Shown: positions 26,232-34,014 of the stretch, piece by piece | Position numbering within the stretch: the first letter of the stretch is position 1 | Layout of the letters: each line of letters begins with the position of its first letter | From: Rubrivivax sp. | GTDB lineage: Bacteria > Pseudomonadota > Gammaproteobacteria > Burkholderiales > Burkholderiaceae | Reading direction: 5' to 3' | DNA length: 39,072 bases | Assembly (NCBI GenBank): GCA_016790225.1 | Contig: JAEUOZ010000001.1 | Span: forward strand, 1-39,072 | Program-made: the position numbers and the translations under genes | The notes under the pieces: generated by a model | The model's database searches: none | What the model was told of the DNA's origin: nothing | The model's input: only the letters and a program-made list of their open reading frames with translations

Positions 26232-29200
26232 ATGTTCCTCTCGGAATTCAGCATCAAGCGCCCGGTGGCGATGGTGGTCATCATCCTGTCGCTGATGGCG
26301 CTGGGGCTGCTGGCCTTGTCCAAGCTGCGCGTCAACCAGTTTCCGGACATCGACCAGCCCGTGCTGGTCATCAGCATCCCCTACCCCGGCGCCAGCCCGG
26401 AGACGGTGGAACGCGAGGTGGTCAACCGCATCGAGAAGGCGCTGCAGGGCATTCCGGGCATGGACTCGGTGCGCGCCACGGCCAGTGAAGGCAATGCGCA
26501 GCTGGTGCTGCTGTTCAACTTCGGCAAGGACATGGTCGTAGCGGCTGACGAGGCGCGCAACGCCATCGCCTCGGTGCGCTTCAAGCTGCCGGCCGAAATG
26601 CGCGAGCCCGTGCTGCAGCGCATGGATCCGAACGCGCAGCCCATCATGCAGATGGCGCTGTCCTCGGCCACGCTGAGCCATGCGGAGATCTCGCGCATCG
26701 CCGAAGACCAGCTGGCCGAGCGCTTTCGCGCGCTGCCGGGCGTGGCGGTGGTCAGCGTCAACGGCGCGCTGCGCCGCGAGCTCTCGGTGCTGCTGCGTTC
26801 GGAGAAGCTGCGCGAGCACGAAGTCAGCGTCACCGAAGTGGTGGCGGCGCTGCGCGCGCAGAACGCCACGGCACCGGTGGGCAAGGTGCGCGGCACGCTG
26901 CAGGACCAGAGCATCCGCCTCGTCGGGCGCATCGAGAGCCCGCAGGAATTCGGCAACATCGTGGTCAAGCGCCGCGGTGACCAGATGGTGCGCCTGTCGC
27001 AGGTGGCCGAGGTCAAGGACGGCTTTGCCGAGATGGCCGGTCTGTCGCTGCGCAACGGCAACCCCAACGTGGGCCTGATGGTCACGCGCAGCCCGGACGC
27101 CAGCACCGTCGCGGTGGCCAAGGGCGTGCGCGCCCTGGTGGCCGAGATCGAGAAGGACGTCAAGGCGCGCCATGGCGCCGGCACGCACTTCGAGATCACG
27201 CGCGATGGCGGCGAGGATGCCGAGAGCAGCCTCTACAACGTCACGCACGCGCTCGTCTTCGGCGCCGGGCTGACGATCTTCGTCGTCTACCTGTTCCTGA
27301 ACTCCTGGCGCTCCACGCTGATCACGGCGCTCTCGCTGCCCACCTCGGTGATCGCCTCGTTCATCGCCGTGTGGCTGTGCGGCTTCACGCTGAACTTCAT
27401 GAGCCTGCTGGGCCTGGCGCTGGCCATTGGCGTGCTGATCGACGATGCAATCGTGGTGCGGGAGAACATCGTGCGCCACATGGAGCGGGGCGCCGATCGG
27501 GTCACCGCGGCGCGCCTGGGGACCGCGGAGATCGGCCTGGCGGTGGCCGCCACCACCTTCTCCATCGTGGCCGTCTTCGTGCCCGTGGCCTTCATGAGCG
27601 GCGTCAGCGGCGAGTGGTTCCGCCCCTTCGGCCTGACCGTCGTGGCTTCGGTGCTGGTCAGCCTGCTCATCAGCTTCACGCTCGATCCCATGCTCTCGGC
27701 CTACTGGGGCGATCCGCCGGAACAGCTGCGCGCCCCCAAGCGCGGCCTGTCGCGCGCGCTGGAGCGCTTCAACGCCTGGTTCGACCATCAGGCTGATCGT
27801 TATGGCCGCATCATCGGCTGGGCGCTGCATCACCGGCGCTGGATGGCCGTGTTTGCCGTGGCCAGCCTGGTGGCCGCGCTGGCCCTGCAGATGCGCTTCG
27901 GCGGCTCGAGCTTCCTGCCCGCCGTGGACGGCACCGCCATCCTGGTGGATGTGCGCACGCCGCCGAGCTCGAACCTGGCCCACGCCCGGCTGAAGGTGGA
28001 GGCGGCTGCCGTGCTGGCGCGCACGCTGCCTGAGACGCGGGCCACCAACAGTTCGATCAATGTGACCGGCGGCCGCATCTTCGTGGACATCGGCCCGTCG
28101 ACCGAGCGCCGGCGCAGCGCCGCGCAGGTGGCCGCCGAGCTGCGCACGCTGACCGGGCGCCTGGTGGGCGCCGAGTACGTGGTGCTGGACGATCTGACCG
28201 GCGGCGCGCAGAAGCCGGTGCAGATCCGCTTCGGTGGCCCGGATTCGCGCGTGCTGATGGACATCACGCAGCAGTTCATGGAGCAGCTGCGCAAGGTGCC
28301 GGGCGCCGTGGACGTGGGCCTGTCCGAGCAGGAGCCGCAGGACGAGCTGCGCATCGAGCTGGACCGCAGCCTGGCCAACAGCCTGGGCATCTCGGTGGCC
28401 GATGCGGCGCAGGCCCTGCGTGTGGCCTTTGCGGGTGTCGAAGCCGGCGACTGGGTCGACCCCACCGGCGAGACACGCGATGTGGCCGTGCGCCTGCACC
28501 CCGAGGACCGCATCTCGGCGGCCAACATCGAGCAGCTGCCCATCACCGTGGCGGGCAGCAACCGCATGGTCCCGCTGGAGCAGATCGCCACCGTCAGCAT
28601 GGGCAAGGGGCCTTCGCGCATCCAGCATGTGGACGGCAAGCGCACCGTGACGGTGGCCGCCAACGCGCAGGGCCGCGCGCCCGGCGAGGTGACAGCCGAT
28701 GCCCGCCGCATCGCGCAGGCGATCAACTTCCCGCCCGGCTACGGGCTGGAGCTGGCCGGCGCCTCGCGCGATCAGCAGGAGGTGTTCAAGAACATGACGA
28801 TCGCGCTGGTCAGCGGCGTGGCGCTGATGTACCTGATCCTGGTAATGCAGTTCGGCAGCTTCTCCGCGCCCATCGGCGTGATGCTGAGCCTGCCGCTCAG
28901 CCTGATCGGCGTGGTGATAGCGCTGGTGGTCACGCGCAGCACGCTCAACCTCATGAGCTTCATCGGCATCATCATGCTCATGGGCCTGGTGGCCAAGAAT
29001 GCCATCCTGCTGCTGGATGCCGCCCGCGTGATGGAAGCCGAGGGCATGGACCGCGAAGAGGCGCTGATGGCGGCCGGCAAGAAGCGCCTGCGACCCATCA
29101 TGATGACCAGCTTTGCGCTGATCGCGGGCATGATGCCCATGGCGATCGGCGTTGGCGAAGGTGGCGAGTTCTACCGCCCGATGGCGGTGGCCATCATCGG

Positions 29201-29459
29201 CGGCGTGATCACCGGCACCCTGCTGACGCTGCTGGTGATCCCGAGCTTCTACGACAGCATCGAAGTCTCGCGCGACCGCATGCTGGCCAAGTACCAGCGT
29301 CGCGAAGCGCGCTGGAATCCGGTGGTGGCGGGCGTGCTGACCTTCTTCGAAAGCGTGTTCACGCTCACCCTGCTGCGCGCGCTGTGGCGCGGCCTGGCCG
29401 CTGTGGTGCAGCGCGTCAGACCGGGGGGCAGCCAGGACACGGCGCGCGCCACACCCTGA
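26232..29459 (+). CDS. RND efflux transporter permease (HAE1-type)
   Basis: Proton-driven inner-membrane multidrug or solvent exporter of the AcrB/MdtB superfamily. 1075 residues with the N-terminal FSIKRPVAMVVIILSLMALGLL helix, the first periplasmic domain, a six-helix group with the proton-relay pair Asp404-Asp405 (IGVLIDDAIVVREN), a second periplasmic domain and a second six-helix group with Lys922 in GLVAKNAILLLDAA, which matches AcrB Lys940. Hydrophobic-drug rather than metal efflux is favoured because the charged metal-transport signatures of CzcA are absent in those helices. GGACC-type Shine-Dalgarno (AAGGACC) is 7 bases before the ATG. Neither a TolC-like channel nor a TetR/LysR regulator is encoded beside it; they may be elsewhere in the genome. 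Confidence 0.95.
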   Translation: MFLSEFSIKRPVAMVVIILSLMALGLLALSKLRVNQFPDIDQPVLVISIPYPGASPETVEREVVNRIEKALQGIPGMDSVRATASEGNAQLVLLFNFGKDMVVAADEARNAIASVRFKLPAEMREPVLQRMDPNAQPIMQMALSSATLSHAEISRIAEDQLAERFRALPGVAVVSVNGALRRELSVLLRSEKLREHEVSVTEVVAALRAQNATAPVGKVRGTLQDQSIRLVGRIESPQEFGNIVVKRRGDQMVRLSQVAEVKDGFAEMAGLSLRNGNPNVGLMVTRSPDASTVAVAKGVRALVAEIEKDVKARHGAGTHFEITRDGGEDAESSLYNVTHALVFGAGLTIFVVYLFLNSWRSTLITALSLPTSVIASFIAVWLCGFTLNFMSLLGLALAIGVLIDDAIVVRENIVRHMERGADRVTAARLGTAEIGLAVAATTFSIVAVFVPVAFMSGVSGEWFRPFGLTVVASVLVSLLISFTLDPMLSAYWGDPPEQLRAPKRGLSRALERFNAWFDHQADRYGRIIGWALHHRRWMAVFAVASLVAALALQMRFGGSSFLPAVDGTAILVDVRTPPSSNLAHARLKVEAAAVLARTLPETRATNSSINVTGGRIFVDIGPSTERRRSAAQVAAELRTLTGRLVGAEYVVLDDLTGGAQKPVQIRFGGPDSRVLMDITQQFMEQLRKVPGAVDVGLSEQEPQDELRIELDRSLANSLGISVADAAQALRVAFAGVEAGDWVDPTGETRDVAVRLHPEDRISAANIEQLPITVAGSNRMVPLEQIATVSMGKGPSRIQHVDGKRTVTVAANAQGRAPGEVTADARRIAQAINFPPGYGLELAGASRDQQEVFKNMTIALVSGVALMYLILVMQFGSFSAPIGVMLSLPLSLIGVVIALVVTRSTLNLMSFIGIIMLMGLVAKNAILLLDAARVMEAEGMDREEALMAAGKKRLRPIMMTSFALIAGMMPMAIGVGEGGEFYRPMAVAIIGGVITGTLLTLLVIPSFYDSIEVSRDRMLAKYQRREARWNPVVAGVLTFFESVFTLTLLRALWRGLAAVVQRVRPGGSQDTARATP

Positions 29460-29470
29460 GGATCACGGTC

Positions 29471-29519
29471 GAAGGCCGGCTTGCAGGCCGCGGAACTGTT
29501 GCGCCGGCCGGCCGCCTTC
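29471..29519. terminator. Possible hairpin between the efflux gene and the sensor kinase gene
   Basis: GAAGGCCGGC (29471-29480) can pair with GCCGGCC...TTC (29503-29519, 3-base bulge) around a loop of about 22 bases. It occupies the 58-base gap between converging genes and overlaps the kinase stop codon. No T run; weak. Confidence 0.28.
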
Positions 29520-32343
29520 AGAGCGGCAATGCCGAGTCGCGGTGCTGATCCGGCGCCGCGGCGCCGTCGGCGCGCCCGCTGCCGGGTTCGACGACCAGCC
29601 ATCGGGCAAGCACCTGCTGCAGCTCCTGCATGCGTATCGGCTTGGTGAGGTATTCGTCCACTCCGGCAGCCAGCGCCCGACCCTCCTCGCCCTGCAAGGC
29701 ATTGGCGGTCAGCGCAAGGATCGGCATGCGCTGGTCCGCCGCAGACCCCGCGGCCTCACGCGCGCGGATCTCGCGGGCCAGCGCATAGCCGTCCATCATC
29801 GGCATGTGCAGATCGGTCAGCAGCAGGTCGTAGCGGTTGAGCTGCCACATCTGCAGCGCCTGGGCACCATCCACCGCCACTTCGGTCTGGTGGCCCAGGA
29901 GTTCAAGCTGGCGCAGCAGCACCATGCGGTTGACCGGCTCGTCTTCGGCCACCAGGATGATGCCGGGACGCGCCGTGCGCTTCAGAATCGAGATGGCCGG
30001 CGGCGGGGACGGGGCCGATGCGACGTCAGCCGCGCGAGCTTCCGCTGCGGCCGGCCCCGACGACCGAGTGAGCCACGGGGCCCCGGCCTGCGGCGGCGTT
30101 GCAGGCGCGTCCTGCACGCCGGCTGCCGCCGCGGCGCCTCGTCCCACGGCCAGCAGATCGCCTTGCGCACGCAAGGGCAGCAGGATCCGGAAGGTGCTGC
30201 CCACCTCCGGTTCGCTGCGAAGCTCGATCCGGCCGCCCATCAGATCCACCAGGCGCCGCGTGATCGCCAGACCCAGCCCGCTGCCGCCAAAGCGGCGCGT
30301 GGTCGAGGCCTCGGCCTGCACGAAGGGCTCGAAGATGCGCGACTGCGTGGCTTCATCCATGCCGATGCCGTTGTCGCCGACCTCCAGGCTCAGGCTGGCT
30401 TCGGCCATCGTCAGGGCCACGCTGACGCGGCCGTCGCGATGCGGCTGGCCGCCACTGAACTTCACCGCGTTGGACACCAGGTTGTTGAGCACCTGGCGCA
30501 GCCGCATCTCGTCGCCCAGCAGGCGCTGCGGCACCCGGTCCTGCACATGCCAGAGCAGGTGAACGCCGCGCGCGCGGGCATGGGCCTCCATCATCGCGGC
30601 CGTGCTCTGCACCAGCGCGCGGGGCTCCAGCGGTGCGCAGTCCAGCTCCAGCTTGCCGGCCTCGATCTTGGAGAAGTCCAGGATGCCGTCCAGCAGCGCC
30701 AGCAGCCCCTGCGCGCTGTCGCGCACGGTGTGCACGGACTTTGCCTGATCGGGCGAGAGCGGGCTGTGCAGCAGGATCTCGGCCATGCCGATCACGCCGT
30801 TCATCGGCGTGCGGATCTCGTGGCTCATGGTGGCGAGGAAGGCTGACTTCGCGGCGTTGGCGCTTTCCGCCGCCTCGCGCGCCTGCTGCATCAGACGTGC
30901 CGCCCGGTTGATCTCCGTGAGGTCGACGATGGTGGTGACCATGCCGGCATGCTCGCCGGAGGCGGTGAAGACCGCGGCCTTGTGCACCATCATGTCCACC
31001 CGATCGATGTCAGCAGGGCGATGCGCCACTGCATAACTCTGTACCTGACGGGTCTCGATGGCGGCCCGATCCGTGCCCTCATGGGCCTTGACGTTTTCGG
31101 CGCTGACGAACTCGCGCGCGGTCCGCCCCAGGATTTCCGACGGCTTCAGGCGCATCAGCTCGCACAGCGCCCGATTGACCCGCACGTAACGGCCCTCCAC
31201 GTCCTTCATGCCCGTGGGCAAGGGCAGGGCCTCGAACAGCGCATCCAGCTGTGCGAGGGTCTGCTCCAGCGCGCGCTGCGTCTGCCGGTGCTCGGTGACG
31301 TCCAGGCCCACCTGGTAGAAGGCCATCGACGGCTGACCGTTCTCGTCGCTCACCGCGTACTGCGTGAACAGCAGCCGAAGTTCGTGGCCGGACGGGCTGC
31401 TCAGGCTCAGCTCGAAGACGATCGGCTGGCCCCCGACGCGCACCGTCGTCTGGCGCAGCCGTGCCTGCTTCCAGCCCTCCAGGCCCACCACTTCCTCCAG
31501 GTGCAGGCCGATGAGCTCGGCCGGCTTGCGGCCGTAGGCAGCCGCCAGGCGTGCATTGATCTGGCTGATGCGACCGTCCGGATCGACGCGCATCACGTAG
31601 CCCGGAAAGGCGCGCAGCATGCTCAGCAATTCGCGCTCTTGCTCGCGGGCGGCGGCATCGGCCCGCTCCGCCAGGGCCTCCAGGCGCCTGCGCTCCTGCC
31701 GGCGCCTCAGCATCAGCTCCCGCACGGTGATGGGCTCATCGCGCGGATGCAGCGCGGCATCGGCCATCGCCAGGTGCGCGAACTGCAGGCTGACGGCATA
31801 CAGCATGCCCGTCATGAGCCCCTGCGCGACCATGCCGTTGGCCGCCAGCACGCCCAGGATGTCCGCCGTCGCTGGTGGCAGACCGGGCCACAGCAGCAGC
31901 GGCAGCAAGCTCAAGGACAACGCCCCGGACATCACCAGCGCCACCGGTGCACGGTAGGTCGCAAAGAGCATCACATGCGCGATCAGCAGCCAGGGCATGA
32001 GCGTGGCCATGTCATACAGCGTCGGCACGCGCCCCGTGAGCAGGTCCACCGAGACACCGATGCCCAGGTAGAGCGAACCCAGCAGCGACACCAGGCGCAG
32101 GCCCAGGGCATGCGGCATGCTGCCGTGCTGCACAGCGAAGGCCGAGAGCGCGCTGATGCCGACCAGGATCGGATAGAGCCAGCGGTCGAGCGGCCGCAGC
32201 AGCCCGTTGCTGCTTTCCAGCACGCTGATGGCCAGGACCGCCAACGAGGTGAGCGAGAGCAGCCAGGTGGTGCCCGCTCGCCCGACGAGGGTCAGCCGGG
32301 AAACCGCAGGCGGCGCATGCAGGAGACGCTGGACAAAGCTCAT
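29518..32343 (-). CDS. Hybrid sensor histidine kinase / response regulator with two PAS domains
   Basis: Membrane sensor that autophosphorylates and relays phosphate to its own receiver. The 941 residues start with about six hydrophobic segments (20-215), a coiled coil (RQERRRLEALAERADAAAREQE region, about 220-250), a PAS domain at about 255-355, a second PAS at about 365-480, a HisKA dimerisation domain with the phospho-acceptor His508 in SHEIRTPMNGVIGM, a HATPase domain with DNGIGMDE and GGSGLGLAITRRLV, an Ala/Pro-rich linker and a C-terminal receiver with phosphoacceptor Asp844 in LLTDLHMPMMDGY and ALTANALQGEE. There is no transmitter-associated HPt or output domain, so a separate HPt/regulator is expected. 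It lies 139 bases downstream of uraH on the same strand. The PAS ligands cannot be told from sequence. Confidence 0.93.
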   Translation of the reverse strand: MSFVQRLLHAPPAVSRLTLVGRAGTTWLLSLTSLAVLAISVLESSNGLLRPLDRWLYPILVGISALSAFAVQHGSMPHALGLRLVSLLGSLYLGIGVSVDLLTGRVPTLYDMATLMPWLLIAHVMLFATYRAPVALVMSGALSLSLLPLLLWPGLPPATADILGVLAANGMVAQGLMTGMLYAVSLQFAHLAMADAALHPRDEPITVRELMLRRRQERRRLEALAERADAAAREQERELLSMLRAFPGYVMRVDPDGRISQINARLAAAYGRKPAELIGLHLEEVVGLEGWKQARLRQTTVRVGGQPIVFELSLSSPSGHELRLLFTQYAVSDENGQPSMAFYQVGLDVTEHRQTQRALEQTLAQLDALFEALPLPTGMKDVEGRYVRVNRALCELMRLKPSEILGRTAREFVSAENVKAHEGTDRAAIETRQVQSYAVAHRPADIDRVDMMVHKAAVFTASGEHAGMVTTIVDLTEINRAARLMQQAREAAESANAAKSAFLATMSHEIRTPMNGVIGMAEILLHSPLSPDQAKSVHTVRDSAQGLLALLDGILDFSKIEAGKLELDCAPLEPRALVQSTAAMMEAHARARGVHLLWHVQDRVPQRLLGDEMRLRQVLNNLVSNAVKFSGGQPHRDGRVSVALTMAEASLSLEVGDNGIGMDEATQSRIFEPFVQAEASTTRRFGGSGLGLAITRRLVDLMGGRIELRSEPEVGSTFRILLPLRAQGDLLAVGRGAAAAAGVQDAPATPPQAGAPWLTRSSGPAAAEARAADVASAPSPPPAISILKRTARPGIILVAEDEPVNRMVLLRQLELLGHQTEVAVDGAQALQMWQLNRYDLLLTDLHMPMMDGYALAREIRAREAAGSAADQRMPILALTANALQGEEGRALAAGVDEYLTKPIRMQELQQVLARWLVVEPGSGRADGAAAPDQHRDSALPL

Positions 32344-32380
32344 CGAGCGCCTGGGGCCCCTGGGCTCAGGGCGCAGTCAC

Positions 32381-32407
32381 CGTGCGGCGAGGGCACGATG
32401 CCGCACG
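32381..32407. terminator. Hairpin between uraH and the sensor kinase gene
   Basis: CGTGCGGC / GCCGCACG is a perfect 8-bp stem with an 11-base loop, about 76 bases after the uraH stop (minus strand) and 38 bases before the kinase ATG. No T run follows, so it may be a weak terminator or leader structure. Confidence 0.35.
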
Positions 32408-32482
32408 CACGCGACAGCGGCATTGGCGGCTCAGCTGTCGAAAGTTGTGCCATGCGTCAAGCTGCGGACTGCGCGCTGCGGT

Positions 32483-32836
32483 TCAGGAGCCGCGGTAGGT
32501 GCTGTAGCTCCACGGACTCACGAGCAGCGGCACGTGGTAGTGACCATCCGCTTGCGCGATGCCGAAATCGAGCTGCACCACATCGATGAAGGGCGGCTCA
32601 GGCAACTGCACGCCACGTCGGCGGAAATACGCCGCCACCTCGAAGCGCAGGCGATAGCGGCCCGTGGCCATGGATGCCGCGTCCAGCAGCGGGCCGCCTG
32701 CTCGGCCATCGGCATTCAGGTCGAGCTCGGTCAGCGGGGCCCAGACCTCGCCTTGCTCGCGAAGCAGGCAGACCCGCATGCCTGCAGCGGGGCAGCCATG
32801 TGCCGTATCCAGAACATGCGTGCTCAGGTGTCCCAT
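32483..32836 (-). CDS. uraH: 5-hydroxyisourate hydrolase (transthyretin-like)
   Basis: Hydrolyses 5-hydroxyisourate, the product of urate oxidase, to OHCU in the cytoplasm. The 117-residue protein has the N-terminal GHLSTHVLDTAHG motif with the catalytic histidine and ends in the defining YRGS tetrapeptide (YSTYRGS), and HYHVPLLVSPWSY contains another conserved His. The upstream frame is open to 33094, but the ATG at 32836 matches the family N-terminus. It is divergent from puuE across 191 bases. Its substrate's next step is carried out by the UraD domain of the fusion protein at 34011, which makes the grouping meaningful. No signal peptide. Confidence 0.96.
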   Translation of the reverse strand: MGHLSTHVLDTAHGCPAAGMRVCLLREQGEVWAPLTELDLNADGRAGGPLLDAASMATGRYRLRFEVAAYFRRRGVQLPEPPFIDVVQLDFGIAQADGHYHVPLLVSPWSYSTYRGS

Positions 32837-32863
32837 GGTGGCCCGATGCGTGAGTCGGAAAAG

Positions 32864-32871
32864 TGTATACA
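32864..32871. promoter_or_regulatory. TGTATACA palindrome between uraH and puuE
   Basis: A perfect 8-bp palindrome, the type of core bound by FadR-subfamily GntR regulators, lies 28 bases before uraH and about 155 bases before puuE. On the uraH side it contains TATACA/TACACT, which could be a -10. No regulator gene is in view. Confidence 0.35.
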
Positions 32872-33027
32872 GTTTGGGCGCGCTACCCTTATCCCCAAGA
32901 CCGCGCTTCTGTGCGCCGCTTTGTGCTGCGCCCGGCCGCAGCCCCTCCAGGACACCCCGTCTCGCCGCATGGCCTTGCTGTTCCCTTCGTCCCGCGTCGC
33001 CCGTTCGGGCGCTGCCGCCAGCCGACC

Positions 33028-34014
33028 ATGACCGCACCATTGGCTGATCCCGCGCGGTATCCCCGAGACCTGGCCGGCTATGGCCGGCGCCCACCGCATC
33101 CGCAGTGGCCCGGCCAGGCTCGTGTGGCGCTGCAGTTCGTGCTGAACTACGAGGAGGGCGGCGAGAACTCCGTGCTGCATGGCGATGCCGGCAGCGAGCA
33201 GTTTCTTTCCGAGATGTTCAGCCCGGCGGCCTACCCGGCGCGGCACCTGAGCATGGAAGGCATCTACGAGTACGGCTCGCGCGTGGGCGTCTGGCGCATC
33301 CTGCGCGAATTCGAGCGCCGCGGCCTGCCGCTGACGGTCTTCGGCATCGGCATGGCCTTGCAGCGCTGCCCCGAGGTCACGGCTGCCTTCGTCGAGCTGG
33401 GCCACGAGATCGCCTGTCATGGCTGGCGCTGGATCCACTACCAGAACGTGGACGAAGCCACCGAACGCGAGCACCTGCAGCGCGCGATGGCGGCGATCCA
33501 GCAGCTCACCGGCGGGCACCCGTCCCTGGACGCTCATGTGCACGGCCTGGGCTGGTATACCGGGCGCGACAGCCCCAACACGCGCCGGCTGCTGGCCGAT
33601 CACGGCGGCTTTGCCTACGACAGCGACTACTACGGCGACGATCTGCCCTTCTGGCTGCAGGTGCGACGCAGCGACGGCACGCTGGCGCCGCACCTGGTGC
33701 TGCCCTACACGCTGGATTGCAACGACATGCGCTTCGCGCTGCCGCAGGGCTACAGCCATGGCGACGAGTTCTTCCAGTACCTGCGCGATGCCTTCGACGT
33801 GCACTACGCAGAAGGTGAGCATCAGCCCGCGATGATGAGCGTCGGCATGCACTGCAGGCTGCTGGGCCGGCCCGGCCGCCTGCGCGCGCTGCAGCGCTTC
33901 CTGGACCATGTGCAGCGCCATGAGCGCGTCTGGATCACGCGCCGCATCGACATCGCCCGGCACTGGCGCGCCGTACACCCCTTCGACGCGGGCCGTGCCT
34001 TCGTCTGGGAATGA
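33028..34014 (+). CDS. puuE: Cofactor-independent allantoinase PuuE (polysaccharide-deacetylase fold)
   Basis: Opens the ring of allantoin to give allantoate; unlike AllB it belongs to the NodB-like fold and, in the studied Pseudomonas enzyme, needs no metal. 328 residues collinear with that family: YPRDLAGYG, FVLNYEEGGE, YEYGSRVGVWR, GHEIACHGWRWIHYQ, GWYTGR-PNTRRL, YDSDYYGDDLP, and the late HCRLLGRPGR with WITRRIDIARHW. The frame runs back to 32863 but the ATG at 33028 (MTAPLADPARYPRDL) is the expected start. A local insertion of about 8 residues (SLDAHVHG, with Asp168, His170 and His172) precedes GWYTGR compared with what I remember of the family. The stop overlaps the next start (ATGA), so it is coupled to the UraD-AllC fusion. 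First gene of the plus-strand ureide operon. Confidence 0.95.
   Translation: MTAPLADPARYPRDLAGYGRRPPHPQWPGQARVALQFVLNYEEGGENSVLHGDAGSEQFLSEMFSPAAYPARHLSMEGIYEYGSRVGVWRILREFERRGLPLTVFGIGMALQRCPEVTAAFVELGHEIACHGWRWIHYQNVDEATEREHLQRAMAAIQQLTGGHPSLDAHVHGLGWYTGRDSPNTRRLLADHGGFAYDSDYYGDDLPFWLQVRRSDGTLAPHLVLPYTLDCNDMRFALPQGYSHGDEFFQYLRDAFDVHYAEGEHQPAMMSVGMHCRLLGRPGRLRALQRFLDHVQRHERVWITRRIDIARHWRAVHPFDAGRAFVWE

Noticed and set aside
24942..28628. A 1228-codon open frame on the minus strand opposite the RND adaptor and pump
   Set aside because: It is antisense to two unmistakable genes, has His/Gln/Arg/Ala-rich composition typical of frames read through GC-rich codons backwards, and shows no domain.
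32440..32460. Sigma-54-like TGGCAC element upstream of the sensor kinase (minus strand)
   Set aside because: There is no TTGC doublet at the required spacing, and TTGACG further upstream lacks a -10 partner.
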